Source: Edaphochlamys debaryana
Taxonomy: Eukaryota > Chlorophyta > Chlorophyceae > Chlamydomonadales
Reading direction: 5' to 3'
Length of the DNA: 64,000 nucleotides
Assembly: GCA_016858145.1 (NCBI GenBank)
Contig: JAEHOE010000004.1
Span: forward strand, 744,001-808,000
Shown here: in pieces, positions 11,283 through 23,311 of the stretch
How positions within the stretch are numbered: position 1 is the first letter of the stretch
How the letters are laid out: each line of letters opens with the position of its first letter
Translations under genes and position numbers: made by a program
Notes under the pieces: model-generated
What the model was told of the DNA's origin: nothing
Seen by the model: the letters and a program-made list of their open reading frames with translations, nothing else
Database searches by the model: none

Positions 11283-14200
11283 ATGACGCGGCTCGCGTTT
11301 GGCTCCTCGGGCGCCATGCTGCTGGCATTGGCCGTCGCGCTCGCCCTGACGAGCAGCGCTAGCGCCTCCGCACGCAGTGAGTGGTGGCATGCAAGACCTC
11401 GGGTCCACGACCCAGAACAGCTGCGTGCCAGGAACCTTTTGCTTGCCGCGCACGCGCGATTCTCGGGGTTCTCACGCACCCGCGCCTCGGCCCGTGCATG
11501 CTGCCCGCAGACCTGCTGCAGTGCAAGAAGGATGGGGTGAGTCAATACAGCTCTTGGGCTGGCTCTGCGGCTAGCCGCAAGGCGGCGCAGCGGCAGAATA
11601 TGCGCCGCGCTTTTTCGCCACAACGCGTTCTCGAAGCGGCCGGTTTGCGGCCCGTAACGCCGCCCCTCGAGCTCCGGTCTGTCTCTCCAGCCGCCCACCT
11701 CCACCCCCGCTCTCGCTCACCCTCCCTCCTGCCCCCACCCATGCCCTCTGCACCCTCCATGCCGCCAGGAGCGCTGCTCCCTGTACGCCGGCCCCGCCGA
11801 GTGCTGCAGCGGCATGGTCTGCACCATGCCCCTGGAGTGCACCAAGAAGGGCAACCGCGGCGAGTGCCAGCCCGAGTGCCGCACGCAGAGTGAGTCCCCA
11901 GATTTGGGGGACAGCGGGCGTTGCCGAGGATGGGTGCCGCACGCGGAGCGAGGGCACGGGGGTGATTTCTCCGGCCCCTAGGACAACCTCTGCGAAAGGG
12001 GAGCATGGCTGCATGGGACCCAAGGGGAAGGGAACGGGGATTGGGGAGGACCGGCGAGGCAGCGGCAGCGGCATGGCATGAGGAGTCACCGGGGTGCACG
12101 ACCGGTCCATCCCCGGGTCTAGTAATGGCCTTCGTGGCCAAAGTCGAGGGAGATCCCACGCCCGGGATGTCCCTCAGCGTATGCCAATGCGATGCCTGCC
12201 CCTGTGTGCTTGCGCTGGCCTTACCCGCCCTCGGCCTCTGCCCCTGCCCCTGCCCCCGCCCCCGCCCCGCAGCCCTGGGTCAGCTCAAGGCCGTAACCTT
12301 CCCCTCCGCCTACGGCCCCACCCCCGGCTTCGAGGGCGGCCGCAAGACCAAGAACGCCGTGGTGGTGATGCAGGAGTGGTGAGCCGGGGCCCGAGGGGGC
12401 CGAGGGGTTGATGGATGGGGTGGGGTTGAGGCAGCGTGCAACCGGGGTATGGTGGGGCGTGTCTTTACACTGTACGGCGCATGTGTACGACGCTGCCGCT
12501 GAGGCCGGGTGGTACTGCAGTATTGCACTGCAGGAGTGGTAAGGGCGGCGTTCCGGGGGTACTGCAGGAGTGTTGAGGCCCAGGGCGTTGGGTATCGACA
12601 CGGCCTCGTGCGCCGAGCACGCGCCCTCCCCTCCACCTTCCCGTTGAGCCGCCCTCCCGGTCCTCTCCCCTCCTCGCCCCTCCCCTCCCCTCACCCCCCC
12701 CCCCCTGACAGGTGGGGCATTAACCAGGCCGTCAAGGAGATCGCCCTCCACATCGCCGAGCAAGGCTACCGCGTGCTCATCCCCGACATCTACCGGTGGG
12801 TGCGGGCGGGCCCCGCCAGGCCCTAGTGGGGACCAGCCAGGCCTCGACGGGCCCCGATAGGCCCAGGGGTATGGGGGTAACAACTCAAGGAGTTGGCGCG
12901 GGTTGACGTCGTCGTCTCTGGCCCCTGAAACTGACCGCGACCGCTGGTGTGCCCCCGTCCCCGCAGCGGCAAGGTGGCCGTGGAGGTGATGGAGGCCCGC
13001 GGCCTGTCCTCCGACCTCAACTGGACCCGCGGCGTGGAGGACGTGGTGGCGGCCGTCAAGTACCTGCGCGACACGGGTGAGGGGGGCCGGGGGGCCAGAG
13101 GAGAACACCGGGTGTCTTTCGTGACGTGTCAAGGGGTTCGGCAGCTTAGGCTTCGGATGAGGGAAGGGGAGGGGAGCACGGTGGTGGTGGTGGTGGTGGT
13201 GGCGGCCAAGCACCGTACCTGCGCTCGAAGGCGACGTGCAATGCAAGCGAGTGCACTAGGGCACGGCCAGGTGTACCGGTTCGCCTGGGTGGACAGTAAC
13301 TGGGCGGGGCAGAGACGGCCGACGGCGCGAGAGCTGAGGCGGGAGGGTTGGGATAGAGGAGCAGGAGCCGTACGGCAGCTCATGCATACTCACTCATCAC
13401 CCGAACGTAAGGCTGACCGACACAATCTCTGCCGTACGCCTGCCGTACAGGCTCCAAGAAAGTGGGCATCATTGGCTTCTGCCAGGGGGGCGCGATGGCC
13501 TTCTGCGGCGCTGAGAAGGCTGGCGTGGACGCGGCCATCCCCTTCTACGGCATCCCCTCCAACACCACGGGATGCAACGTGAGTAATCATGATGTGGCAT
13601 CAGTAACTGGTGGGGATCGTTGGGTTCGGAAAATCAAAGTCCCAGATACTGAGTAGGGCACGGGACGGGATAAAGGAGTAGAGGGAGGCTGATCTTGTTG
13701 GGGGTAACGAGGCCCGGTGCCCTCTTTCAACACAGTCACCTGCCACTCACACCCCGACCTCTCTCCCCACCTCTGCCCCCCACCTCCTCCCCCCTACAGC
13801 CGCTCAACATCGCCCGCAGCGTCCCCCTCCAGGCCCACTTCGGCACTCGGGACACCTCCTTCCCCCCCACCCGCATTGAGGTGGGCAGGCGGGGTCGCAT
13901 GGGTTCGCTGGGTCTGGGTGGACATTGCCCTGGCTGTGATGATTGCAGTGCGAGGCAGAGTGTTGTATAGGTCAGAGGAAGCGGGGGAAAGGGCACGGGC
14001 AGATGGGTTGGGTTTCATTCCGTGCACATGTGCCTGGCTTGAGCCCCTCTTCAACCACCACCCTCCCCCCCGCAGCCCCTGGTCGCGTCCATGCAGGAGG
14101 AGAAGATCAAAATCAAGCTCCACATGTGAGTGTGCCGTCCAGGCGTACGTATCCCCGCCGAACAGCACGGGGCCCTTTGGCCTTGCCGTGTCGCAGTGCG

Positions 14201-14678
14201 GGGAAGTGTGACACTCACCCCCGTCCTCCCCCCTGGGTTGATCCTGCCCCTGTCAGGTACGAGGGCCTGCCCCACGCCTTCTTCAACGCCATCACGCCCG
14301 CCGGCCGCCAGCTCATGTCGGGTGAGTCATGTACGGCAGGATTGCCGTACGGCATGCCGTACAGGGGCCGTCACACGGAGAAGAGACGGAGGGCTGACGC
14401 TCATGTCTGCTGAGCCTCTCACTAGGCGTGCCCTTGCAGGCCACGGCCTCCTCTTGTGGGCCATTGGCCTGCACGGGGGCCGTCACGCCTCAAGCCTGGG
14501 CCCTGCTGCTCCGCGTGGTGGCAAGCAGGGTTTGACCTGACCAGCACCCATCCCTCCTACCCCCCGTCCCCCTCCCCCCCTGTCAGGTGGTAACGCCACC
14601 TTCGTCTTCCCCAACGAGGCCCTCGTCACCGCGGCCTTCTCGCGCATGACTAACTTCCTGCGCCTGCATGTGCGCTAG
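11283..14678 (+). CDS. Secreted dienelactone hydrolase-family protein with cystine-knot-like N-terminal module
   Basis: Eleven exons: 11283-11376, 11511-11536, 11769-11889, 12273-12378, 12712-12795, 12967-13076, 13451-13578, 13800-13880, 14076-14125, 14257-14321 and 14587-14678. They total 957 nt (318 residues), all in phase. Residues 1 to ~30 are a signal peptide (hydrophobic LLALAVALALTSS, cleavage near ASASA). Residues ~33-80 are Cys-rich, spaced C-x6-C-x8-CC-x4-C-x5-C-x8-C-x3-C, like a knottin. The rest is the alpha/beta-hydrolase dienelactone-hydrolase fold: VVVMQEWWGIN, RVLIPDIYRGK, the nucleophile elbow VGIIGFCQGG with Cys as nucleophile, GTRDTSFPP with the acid, and GLPHAFF with the His. 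The protein is probably extracytoplasmic. The substrate is unknown; family members hydrolyse dienelactones or related esters. Confidence 0.87.
13181..13202. repeat. (GGT)n microsatellite in intron 6 of the DLH-family gene
   Basis: A run of seven GGT/TGG triplets lies within the intron between exons 6 and 7. Confidence 0.8.
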
Positions 14679-16439
14679 AAAGGGCCCACCAGCTGGGCCC
14701 GGCTGGGCCCGGGGCGCCGCGGAGCCCTTCGTCTTCCCGCGGACGGCGCGTGGCGCCGCGGCTTTAGTAATGGAGCTGTGGCCCGGGCTTCCTGATTGGT
14801 GACGGGGCCTGGTCGTTAGCGCCCGAACGTAGGGGTTTGAAGACAACGGTCAGCGCACATCCGCGCAGTTTGCGTGGATTTGGGAGAACCACAAATCAAG
14901 CTCGAACTCACACGTGACGACGCTCCCGAGATGGAGCCCAATCTATATGACATAATGCTGCATGGGGTTTTACGTTACGGCCCGTTCGGGCTCGGTTGGG
15001 CCTGGGTCCTGCGTGTGGGCCCTGGGCAGGGTCCAGGGTGTGGGTTGCGTGGTGTGGCTGAGGCGGGGTTTCCTGACGGCCCCATTACTGCCGCCAGCCG
15101 CCACAGCCCCACCAGGCGACCGCCGCCGCCGGGGACCTTGAATTGCCCTTCTGTCACCCGACTGTCTTTAGATATACACATATGCTTCTCGACAACCGAA
15201 CCCACGTGGGGGCTGCGGCCGGTGTGTCGGGGCTGCGGCCATTGCTGCACCTCGCGCTGACCCGGGGAGGGGCGTGCCGAGGGCCGGGGCGCTTAGGAAT
15301 GCGCGGACTGGAGCCAAGCGCGGACTGGCTTTCCGAATGGGCGCCTGCCCAGACGCATCTCCTCTGTAAGCTACGGCCCTTGTATAAGAGATCGATAGAG
15401 CTCCATGGCTCGAAAGCAGCAGGAGCATCTGTGCGTCATCTTGCCTGAGCTGACCTTGGCAACTTCTGCCTCCAACGCCCCATCATGACTGTCTGAGCTC
15501 ACTGAGAGGATGGCCCAATGTCAGTGGCTTAGCCCCGGGGTCTGCCGCAGTATCGTGAGCTAGCAGAACATGCGGAGGACAGGAGCAGCCATCAAAGCGG
15601 AGCGGGCCGAATGCGGGGCCACAAGCTAGGCACTCGCTTGGTACAGCCAGGATCAGGATTGGTGAGGCTTGCAGCCAAAGGAGAGCGGGGGCAGAGCGGG
15701 GTGCAGGGTGCAGAGGGTGCAGAGGCTACTTTGCCCCAGCTTGGCCCCAGCGTTCAGCGCTGTGACCCCAGGGGGGTCCTTCATTGTAAACACCGAGGAC
15801 CTTTGCCAGACGGAGGGGGGCATTGACACTGGGGCCGGTGCCTGCCGGCTCGCTGCCTGTGTTCGGCCGCATCCCAGGCCACCAGGTACCATGACAGAGG
15901 GCAGTCAAGCTTGGTATAGGCAGGCTCAGAAGGGTCAAGGCTTTCAGTCAAAGGTGAGAGCGGGCGAGGAGGTTGCTTTGACGGATGGCGGGCAAAAGGC
16001 GAGCAGCGGGGGCTGAGGGGGCTGAGGGGGCTGAGGGGGGACCGGGGGACCGGGGACCGGGGGACCGGGGTTGAGCCTCCAAGCCACGTCGGCATCCACC
16101 GGTATCCACCAGGGCACCCTTGCGCACCCGTTGCGGCTACTGCAGGACGCACAACTCATGCATCGCAATACTGCGCTCGAGCACTGACCGCTACTCGCGA
16201 GACTGTGACGGAACTTGCTGCGTCGGCCCAAGGCCCCAAACAATGAAGACTGGGCACTTGCACCGATTCCAGCTTCACTGTGGCACACACCTGATCTGTT
16301 AAGAGGCTCGCCAGGGTTTTCACTGCAGCGATTCCCGCAGACTGCTCTGCAAAATGGCACATCCCTTCGCGGCGAGGCCCCTCCTCATCACGGCAAGCTT
16401 TGGCATGAGGTTACGGTGTCTCTGGAGCGTGCGCGTATC
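14679..16439. other. Spacer between the DLH-family gene and the C2-domain gene
   Basis: About 1.76 kb. The first part should be the DLH-family 3' UTR. It carries two copies of GGCGCCGCGG (about 14715 and 14752), GGTGCAGA-type short repeats near 15700 and a G-rich tandem at 16011-16072. Earlier exons of the downstream C2 protein could lie here, since its frame is open upstream of 16440, but none could be supported. Confidence 0.45.
16011..16072. repeat. G-rich tandem (GGGGGCTGA)n then (GGGGGACC)n
   Basis: Three GGGGGCTGA-type units are followed by four GGGGACC-type units. The G-runs could form a quadruplex upstream of the C2-domain gene. Confidence 0.7.
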
Positions 16440-19400
16440 ATGGCGTTGGCGGACGTCCTCGTCGTGTCCATCCATGCCGTGGCGACGTCCCCCCTCGCAT
16501 CCCTACCCCACCCCGCCTCTCCCCTTGTTCCCGCAGGTCTGCAAGGCCGAAATCGGGTGGGACCAACCGGATGGTTCCTCGATACAGTCTGGCTTTGTCA
16601 CGGTCGTGGCCGGCCCCTTCAGGTGCGGCCAGCGCCGGCTGGCGGTGGGACACCGGTCCGGCGCCTGGGCCCACAGCGGTTGCCCCACCTTTCGTGGGTG
16701 GTCCTCAGCCCCGCGGGGCACCTACACACCGCTTTCAAACACCGCTTTCCAATGACCTCACCCCCTGGCCCCCTCGCCCTCCACTCCCGACTCCTCCGCC
16801 CCGTTCACTGAGCCTTTGCCCCTCACACCCCCTCCGCTCCGCCCCCCTCCCCCCCCCACCACAGGGGCTCCACTCGCGCTGTGCCCGTCACCCGCGGCCC
16901 CCGCGGCGGCACCAGCACGGGAGTGCTCAGCTGGGCGCCCTCGCTGGGGGGGGAGCTGTTCCAGCTGACGGAGGACTGTGTGATGGTGGTGAGGGGGGGA
17001 GGGGGGGCCTGGGGAGGGGGGGGGCTGGTGGTGATGGGAAGGGGTTGGGGCTCGGGTGGGGTGGGGGGGTGCAAACAGGGCCCAGGGAGACGTGGACCCG
17101 GCGGGGGCGGCGGCGTCTGTGTGTGCCTCCGCCCCTGCATCCCAACCCCACCATTCCCTCTCCACCTGCCCACCTTCCCCTTCCCCGATGCGACCCTAGC
17201 TTTCTTCCCAACCCTTCCTTTGTGCCTCTGGTTCCCTGTATTTTCGTCAAAGATTGCGCCCCCCTCCTCCTCCATCCTCGACCCCGCCCCCCCCCAGGCT
17301 GACATGGTGGTGGGCGTGGAGCTGTGGGGGCGCAAGGGCAAGGGCTGGGGCGCGGGGGACTCGCTCTACGCACAGGCGAGCGGGGTGGAGGGGGTGGGGG
17401 TGGGGGTGGGGGTGGGGTGTGGGAGAAGGGGACGAGGGGGAAGGAAAGGGCAACGCCGTGAGGGGCACTGGGAAGGGCGGAGGACGGAGGCCGGATGCGT
17501 TGGACGTGAAGGGATTGGCGAGTGTGCGCCCGCCGTCGTGACTCACGCGCCGTACGCCTCGATGTCGTACTGCCGTACAGGCCGAGATCGTACTGGACGC
17601 CGCGGGCCAGGCGCTGCTGCTGTCCGGCCGTAGCCTGGACGTACGGCTGCCGCTGTTGCCGCCGGGGCAGGGCACGGGCGGCGGCGGCGGCGGCAAGGGT
17701 GGCGGCGGCGGCGGCAAGGACGGCGGCGGCAAGGGCGGCGGCAAGGACGGCAAGGACAGCGGCGGCGGGGGGGCAGGGGCGGCGGCGAGCTCTGGCGCGA
17801 CGGCGGCTGCCGCCGCCGGCCCGGTGTTGGGTGTGTTGGCTCTGTCGATTCTGCTCCAGGCGGCGGACGCGGACGCACGTGAGGGCAGGGCTTGGGGATC
17901 GAAAGGCGGGGAGCAGGGCTGAGAGGGCCGGTTTAGACAATGGCGGGCTGTGGGAGGGGTATGGGGTAGCGCCACTGGGTGCCCAACCCCCTGCCCCATT
18001 GCCTCTTCCCGCTCCCTCCCCCCTCTCCTCCCCTCTCCACCCCCGGCAACAATTACTCTCCCCCCTTCACCCTTCACCCCATCTCTCCCCCCTCCTCCCC
18101 CATCGGGCTTGCCGGCCGCTGCCTTATCGTTTCCCGCTCGAAAACGTCCCCCCACCCTCCCCCCTCCCCAGCTGTGGTCCGCTCCCTCCCCGCCGAGCTC
18201 GCCCCCCGCCTGCTGGTGGACGCCACCCGGCTGCTGCCCGGGGCGGCGGTGCGGGGGGCGGCGGGGGCGGTGTACGTGGACCCGTGCGTGGTGTTCCTCA
18301 GGTGAGGGGGGAGGCAAGAGGGGGGGGGAGGCAGGGGGGGAGGGAGAGAGGCAAGGGGGGGGGGGGGTAGAGAGGCACGTGGGGGGGGCAGGAGAGGTCG
18401 GTTTGTGTGGACCCGTGCGTGGTGTTCCTCAGGTGAGGGGGGGGGGGGGAAGGGTACCAGAGGGGTGGCGTGGGTGTCGGTCCATCCGACCAGGCGCTCT
18501 TCACCTCCCCCCCTGGTCCTTCCCACGCCTCGTCTGGGCCGTTCCTCCTTTCCTTCCTCCCCTCTCTGCTCCATTCTCGCCCGATCTGATATCGTGTATT
18601 CCTCCCCGTCCACCTCCCCCCTTGCCCCTTAACCCTGCGCCGGGTCCCGGTCTCGGACCTGGGCCCCCCCCCCCCCCCCCCCCGCTCTGCCCCATGCCCC
18701 CTCTTCATCTCCTATCCCCCCTCCCTCCCCCGCAGGGTGCGCCTGGTATCCGTCTCGGGGCTGGGCCGCGGGGGCAAGGACGCCCACGGCCCCGGCGGTG
18801 TGGCTTCCCACGCCCTCACCCGCGGATCCTCCCCCTGGGGCCCCCATGGCGGTGCCACCCCCAGCCGCCGGCACCACCTCACCGGGCCTGGATCTGGATC
18901 CCACGGGAACTACCCCGGAACCGGGATCCCGGGCGTGCCAGCTCAGCTGCAGGAGCTCGGCGGGCGGTTGACGGCGCAGGTGGTTAGGACGGTTGGCCAC
19001 GTGGGCGCCTTCATCGCTCGGATGAAGGATCTGCAGCAGCAGAATCGGGAGCTGCGAGATCGGGATCGAGATCGGGATCGGGCCGCGAGCCGGGTTCCGT
19101 CTGGATCCAAGGCGGGGGCGGGAACAGGAGGAGGGGGCGCGGCAGGGGCGGGAGGAGGGGGTGCAGGAGGAGCGGCGGGAGGGGAAGGCGGGGGGGAGGG
19201 GGGAGGAGGGGGAGGGGGGGCCGAGGGGGTCCATGGATAGGCAAGGCAGCGGCGGCAGTGCGGCGAGCAGCGCGGGCCGAGACCCGGTGGTCGACCGCGC
19301 CGCCGCCGAGACGGTTATGTCGTTGCTGGAGTCCAACGGCTTTTCGGTTGTGGACAACCGCCACCTGTCCAACTACTTCTGGTGCAAGGTGCGCGGGGAT

Positions 19401-22400
19401 CGGTGTTAGCGGGCTTGGGTTGGGGTGGGGTGGGTACTTGAGTTGGGCGGCGGGGCTGAGCTCAATGCTGGTATGGATACGGAAGGAGGTTGGGGCTGAG
19501 GGATGGTGGGGTAAAAGTTAGGATCGTAGGTTGCCTATCCCACGCAGGCCAAGGCCCACCCGGTAGTGTGGGACGCCCACGCTTGTGCCCCGTGCGCCGT
19601 ACAGGTGTCGTACGAGGGGCAGTACCACACGAGCCGGCTGGTGCACGTGGGGCAGGGCGGCGCACGGTGGGACGAGACATTCTGCCTGGCGGCGCTGCGG
19701 CCCGTACGCCCCGCCGCCATCGAGATCGAGCTCTTCGGCTCCAATGACACACGGTACGACGTCATAGGAACGTGGACAGCGCTGCATGGTAACTGCTGCC
19801 TACCACTGGCCACACGTCCCTTGTCATCGCCTCACTCACCGCACCCGCCCTGCCTGCGGCGCGTACCTCTCTCCCACCTCTTCCCTTCCTCCCTGACGTC
19901 ATCCCCCCTCCCCCCCCTCCCCCCCTGACAGGTCCCGCGGCAAGGCCGTGTGCCAGGTGTCGGTGCCCCTCTGCGACGTGGTGGAGCAGATGCTGAGCCA
20001 GGTGGGGGGAGGGGGGGAGGCAAGGGGGGAGGAGGCAAGATAAGGGCGGTAACGGGGGACTGGAGGAGGGGGGGCAAGGAGGGACCCCCGGCCTCGGGGG
20101 TGGTAGTGGAAAAGGGGTCGATGTGATGTGCGATGTCCCCCAGCCCCAAAACAAGCACAAACACCCGGCCTGTTCCCCCGAACCCTCCCCCCACCCAACC
20201 CCGGGCCCCCCTCCCCCAGCACCGGGCCCGCCAGGCCGCGGCCGAGGCCCAGGCCCAACTGGCGACACAGAGCGAGCAGCTGCGTCAGCACCTGCTCGAG
20301 TCACAGCACGCATCGCACGCGGCACAGGCGACGTCGTCACAGCACGACGCAGCGGCGCAGCACGGCGGGGGCAGCACGTACGCCGTGGGCGCTCCGCCGC
20401 CGCACCCGCTGCTGGCGCCGATATTCTCCCGTCCCAACGACCAACTGCCCAACTACCACCCGGACACGTGGCCACGTGGCAAGGTCTCGCTAACCGCCAA
20501 GGTCGGCGTGCCCGGCGGTTCGGCTTCCGCCACCATCGGATCGCCCGGCGGCGGCGGATCCGGCGGCCGCGAGTGCTGCTTCCATCTCGAGATTGAGATC
20601 GTGGATTCAGATCCGCGGGCAACCGCCAACGGTACGCAGCTCCTGCCGTGGGCGCCGCACGCGCCGCATGCCACGTCAGCGGCCGTGTCGGCGCAGCACG
20701 CTGGGGCCGCCGGAGGGGCGCAGCACGCTCGCCACGCATCCCACAGCAGCACGCTCGGCCCTGGGCGGCCGAGCGCTTTCGGCACCGGCGGCGGCGGCGG
20801 CGGCGGCGGCGGCACGATGGCTCGGGATCTGAGCGGCGGGAGCGAGTCGGGCGGGGGCGAATGGCCGCCCAGCGGCATGGTCAGCCCCCCCTGGAGCCCG
20901 CCAGATCTCGAGGGCACGGGCGGTACGGCAGGAGGGGGTCAGATCAGCCGTGTGGGCTCGTCTGGACTCGTCAGGTGCGTATGGCTGATGAAGGGGGGGG
21001 GGTGGATGGACTAGGTGACGGGGGCGGAGTGAGAGCCCTCGAGAGCGCCGTGGGGGGCCCAAGGCGGGGCGGGAAGCTTACCGGTACCCACAAACCAATA
21101 GCCTGAATACCGTATGTTTATTGCCCCTGCTGCTTATCTATCAAAAGGGCGAGCGCTAACCCCACCATTCAACCCTCGGCACCCCCACACCTCAACAGCC
21201 TGGGCGGTGGCATGCTCGGGACAGCCTCCCGCGCCTCGCCCGCCTCCGCCTGCCTCGCCTCCGTCGCCTCAGCGGCGGCGGCGGCCGCCACCGCCAACGC
21301 CGCGTCGCCGCCGCCGCCGCCAGACGCCGGGGAGGAGGACTCGTGGTTGCCGCCACGTGGCCTGGCGCTGCGTGCCGTACAACACGTGCTGATCGAGGGC
21401 GAGGAGGATGCTTACGTGTCAGCAACCGCGACGCCGACGGCGGGGGCGGTGGCGGGACCTCTGTCGCCTCCGTCGACGCCCATGAGGACCAGCGGGGCCC
21501 AGCAGGGGCCCATCGCCGCCGCCGCCAGCGCCGTCGGCGCGCCCGCGGCGGCGGCGGCGGCACCGCCGGCCCGGCCGCCAGCCGGCTCCGCCTCCGCCAC
21601 CTCCGCCGCCGCCGCTGTGTCGACGGCGCCGGCGGCGCCGCCGCCGGGGCTGTGCTCCTGTACGGCATTCGCAGCCACGGCGTGCGCGACACTCAGCTTT
21701 GTAAGCAAGGGCCTGCAAGGGTCCAACAGACATGCTGCAGCGGGGGAAGTGTTTCATTGTTCATCCCCAGCCTCCGTCGGGTCCGTTGCATCGACCAAAG
21801 CTGGAGGTCAGGAGTAACTTGCTCGTCCCCCCCCAGGTGTGTCACGACCTAGAGCTGGAGCTGCCTTCCATGCCGGAGGGCGGCGGCGGCGGGCGGTTGG
21901 ACGAGAAGGCGGCGGCGGCTGTTGCGGGGCAGATCTCGTCCATCGTACAGGTGGGGGCTGCAGATTTGCAGTACGGAGAGTGTGTGCCCTGGTGTCCACA
22001 GCTGGAGGCTCTGTGATTTGTTTCAGGAGCCGTCCAGCTAGACACAGGCCGGCACCCAGCAAATCACAGGGCTTCTCACCCCTCACTCCTAGGTGGCAGG
22101 CGGCTCGACAGCCAGTCGGCCTCTTTCCCTGTCACCCTCTCATCACCCCATCCCTGACCCCATCTGGCCCCTCAGGGTGACTACTTCATTGCCGTACGGT
22201 GCGGTACGGTCTGGATGACGAGCACCAGCCTGAGCGTGGTGGGCGGCGGCAGCTCGGGCGGCGGCTCGGGCGGCGGTGGCGGCGGCGCCGCCGCCATCAG
22301 CGCCGCCACCGCCGCCGCCGCCGCCGGGGCCCGGCTGGTCCCCCAGATGGGGGTGGTGGTGCCCCTCATCAAGCCGTCGACCCTGGTCTCTGTGGCGCTG

Positions 22401-23278
22401 TTTAAGCGGAACGATACGGTGGCGGGCAAGAAGGTGCGCGTATGTGCGGGTTGTACGGCGGCCGTGTGCTGTACGGCAGGGGTGTTTGGGCGGTTTTGGC
22501 GGTGAAGAAGTAGAGATGGTGCGTGGCTTGACGGCTGTATGTGGGGGCGGCTGGTCAACGTTCTGCCCCTGCCGCCGAACCCATTCAGATAATACTATCT
22601 GTCCTCTTGGCCCTCGGTCCTGCCACTGCATGCACGGCTGAGATCTCCTCTTGGCCTCCATGCAGATCCTCCGCATCTTGCCGTATGAGATCTTGTCTTG
22701 GCTCCCATGCAGATCTTCAACGTTCGGTCGCTGGTGGGCATGATGCAGCCCGAGGCGCTTGTGGGGAAGCTGCGGCTGCGGGCGTCGTCGCTGCTGCCGG
22801 GGAGGGCGGCGACCGTGGTGCTGCCGCTCAAGGGTGGGTGGGGGAGGCGAAGGGGGGTTGGGTGGAGGGAAGGGAGGAGGGGGAGGAGAAGGAGGCGGGG
22901 CAGGGCGGCGACCGAAAAGAGGGGGTAGTGGGGTGGATGGAGGGGAGGGGGGAAGGGGCGCTGGGCACAAAGTCCAGTGGAGGGGAAGCCCTGGAGGGGG
23001 AGCACGCACCATGGTGCTCCCCCCTGCCCAATTCCACCAAACCTCCGCGCCGCTCCCCCCGTTTCCCACCTCTCCCCTCTACCCCCCCAGCCGAGCGCTC
23101 CGGCCCCCGCCCCTGCGCCACGGTGGCCTGGGTGCGGCTGACCCTGCTCCTGGGCGCAGCGCCCCGGGGCGTGGGCGCACTGCTCCGGGGGTACGCGGAG
23201 CCGCCCATCTACCCCCCGGTGGCCATGCTGCAGGCAAGAGGGGGGAGGAGGGGGGAAGGAGGGGGGAGAGGGGGGGGA

Positions 23279-23311
<33 letters not shown>

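Noticed and set aside
15611..16016. Open frame with GSFIVNTEDLCQTEGG as an upstream exon of the C2 protein
   Set aside because: No splice phase links it to the exon at 16440 and no C2 strand pattern could be recognised.
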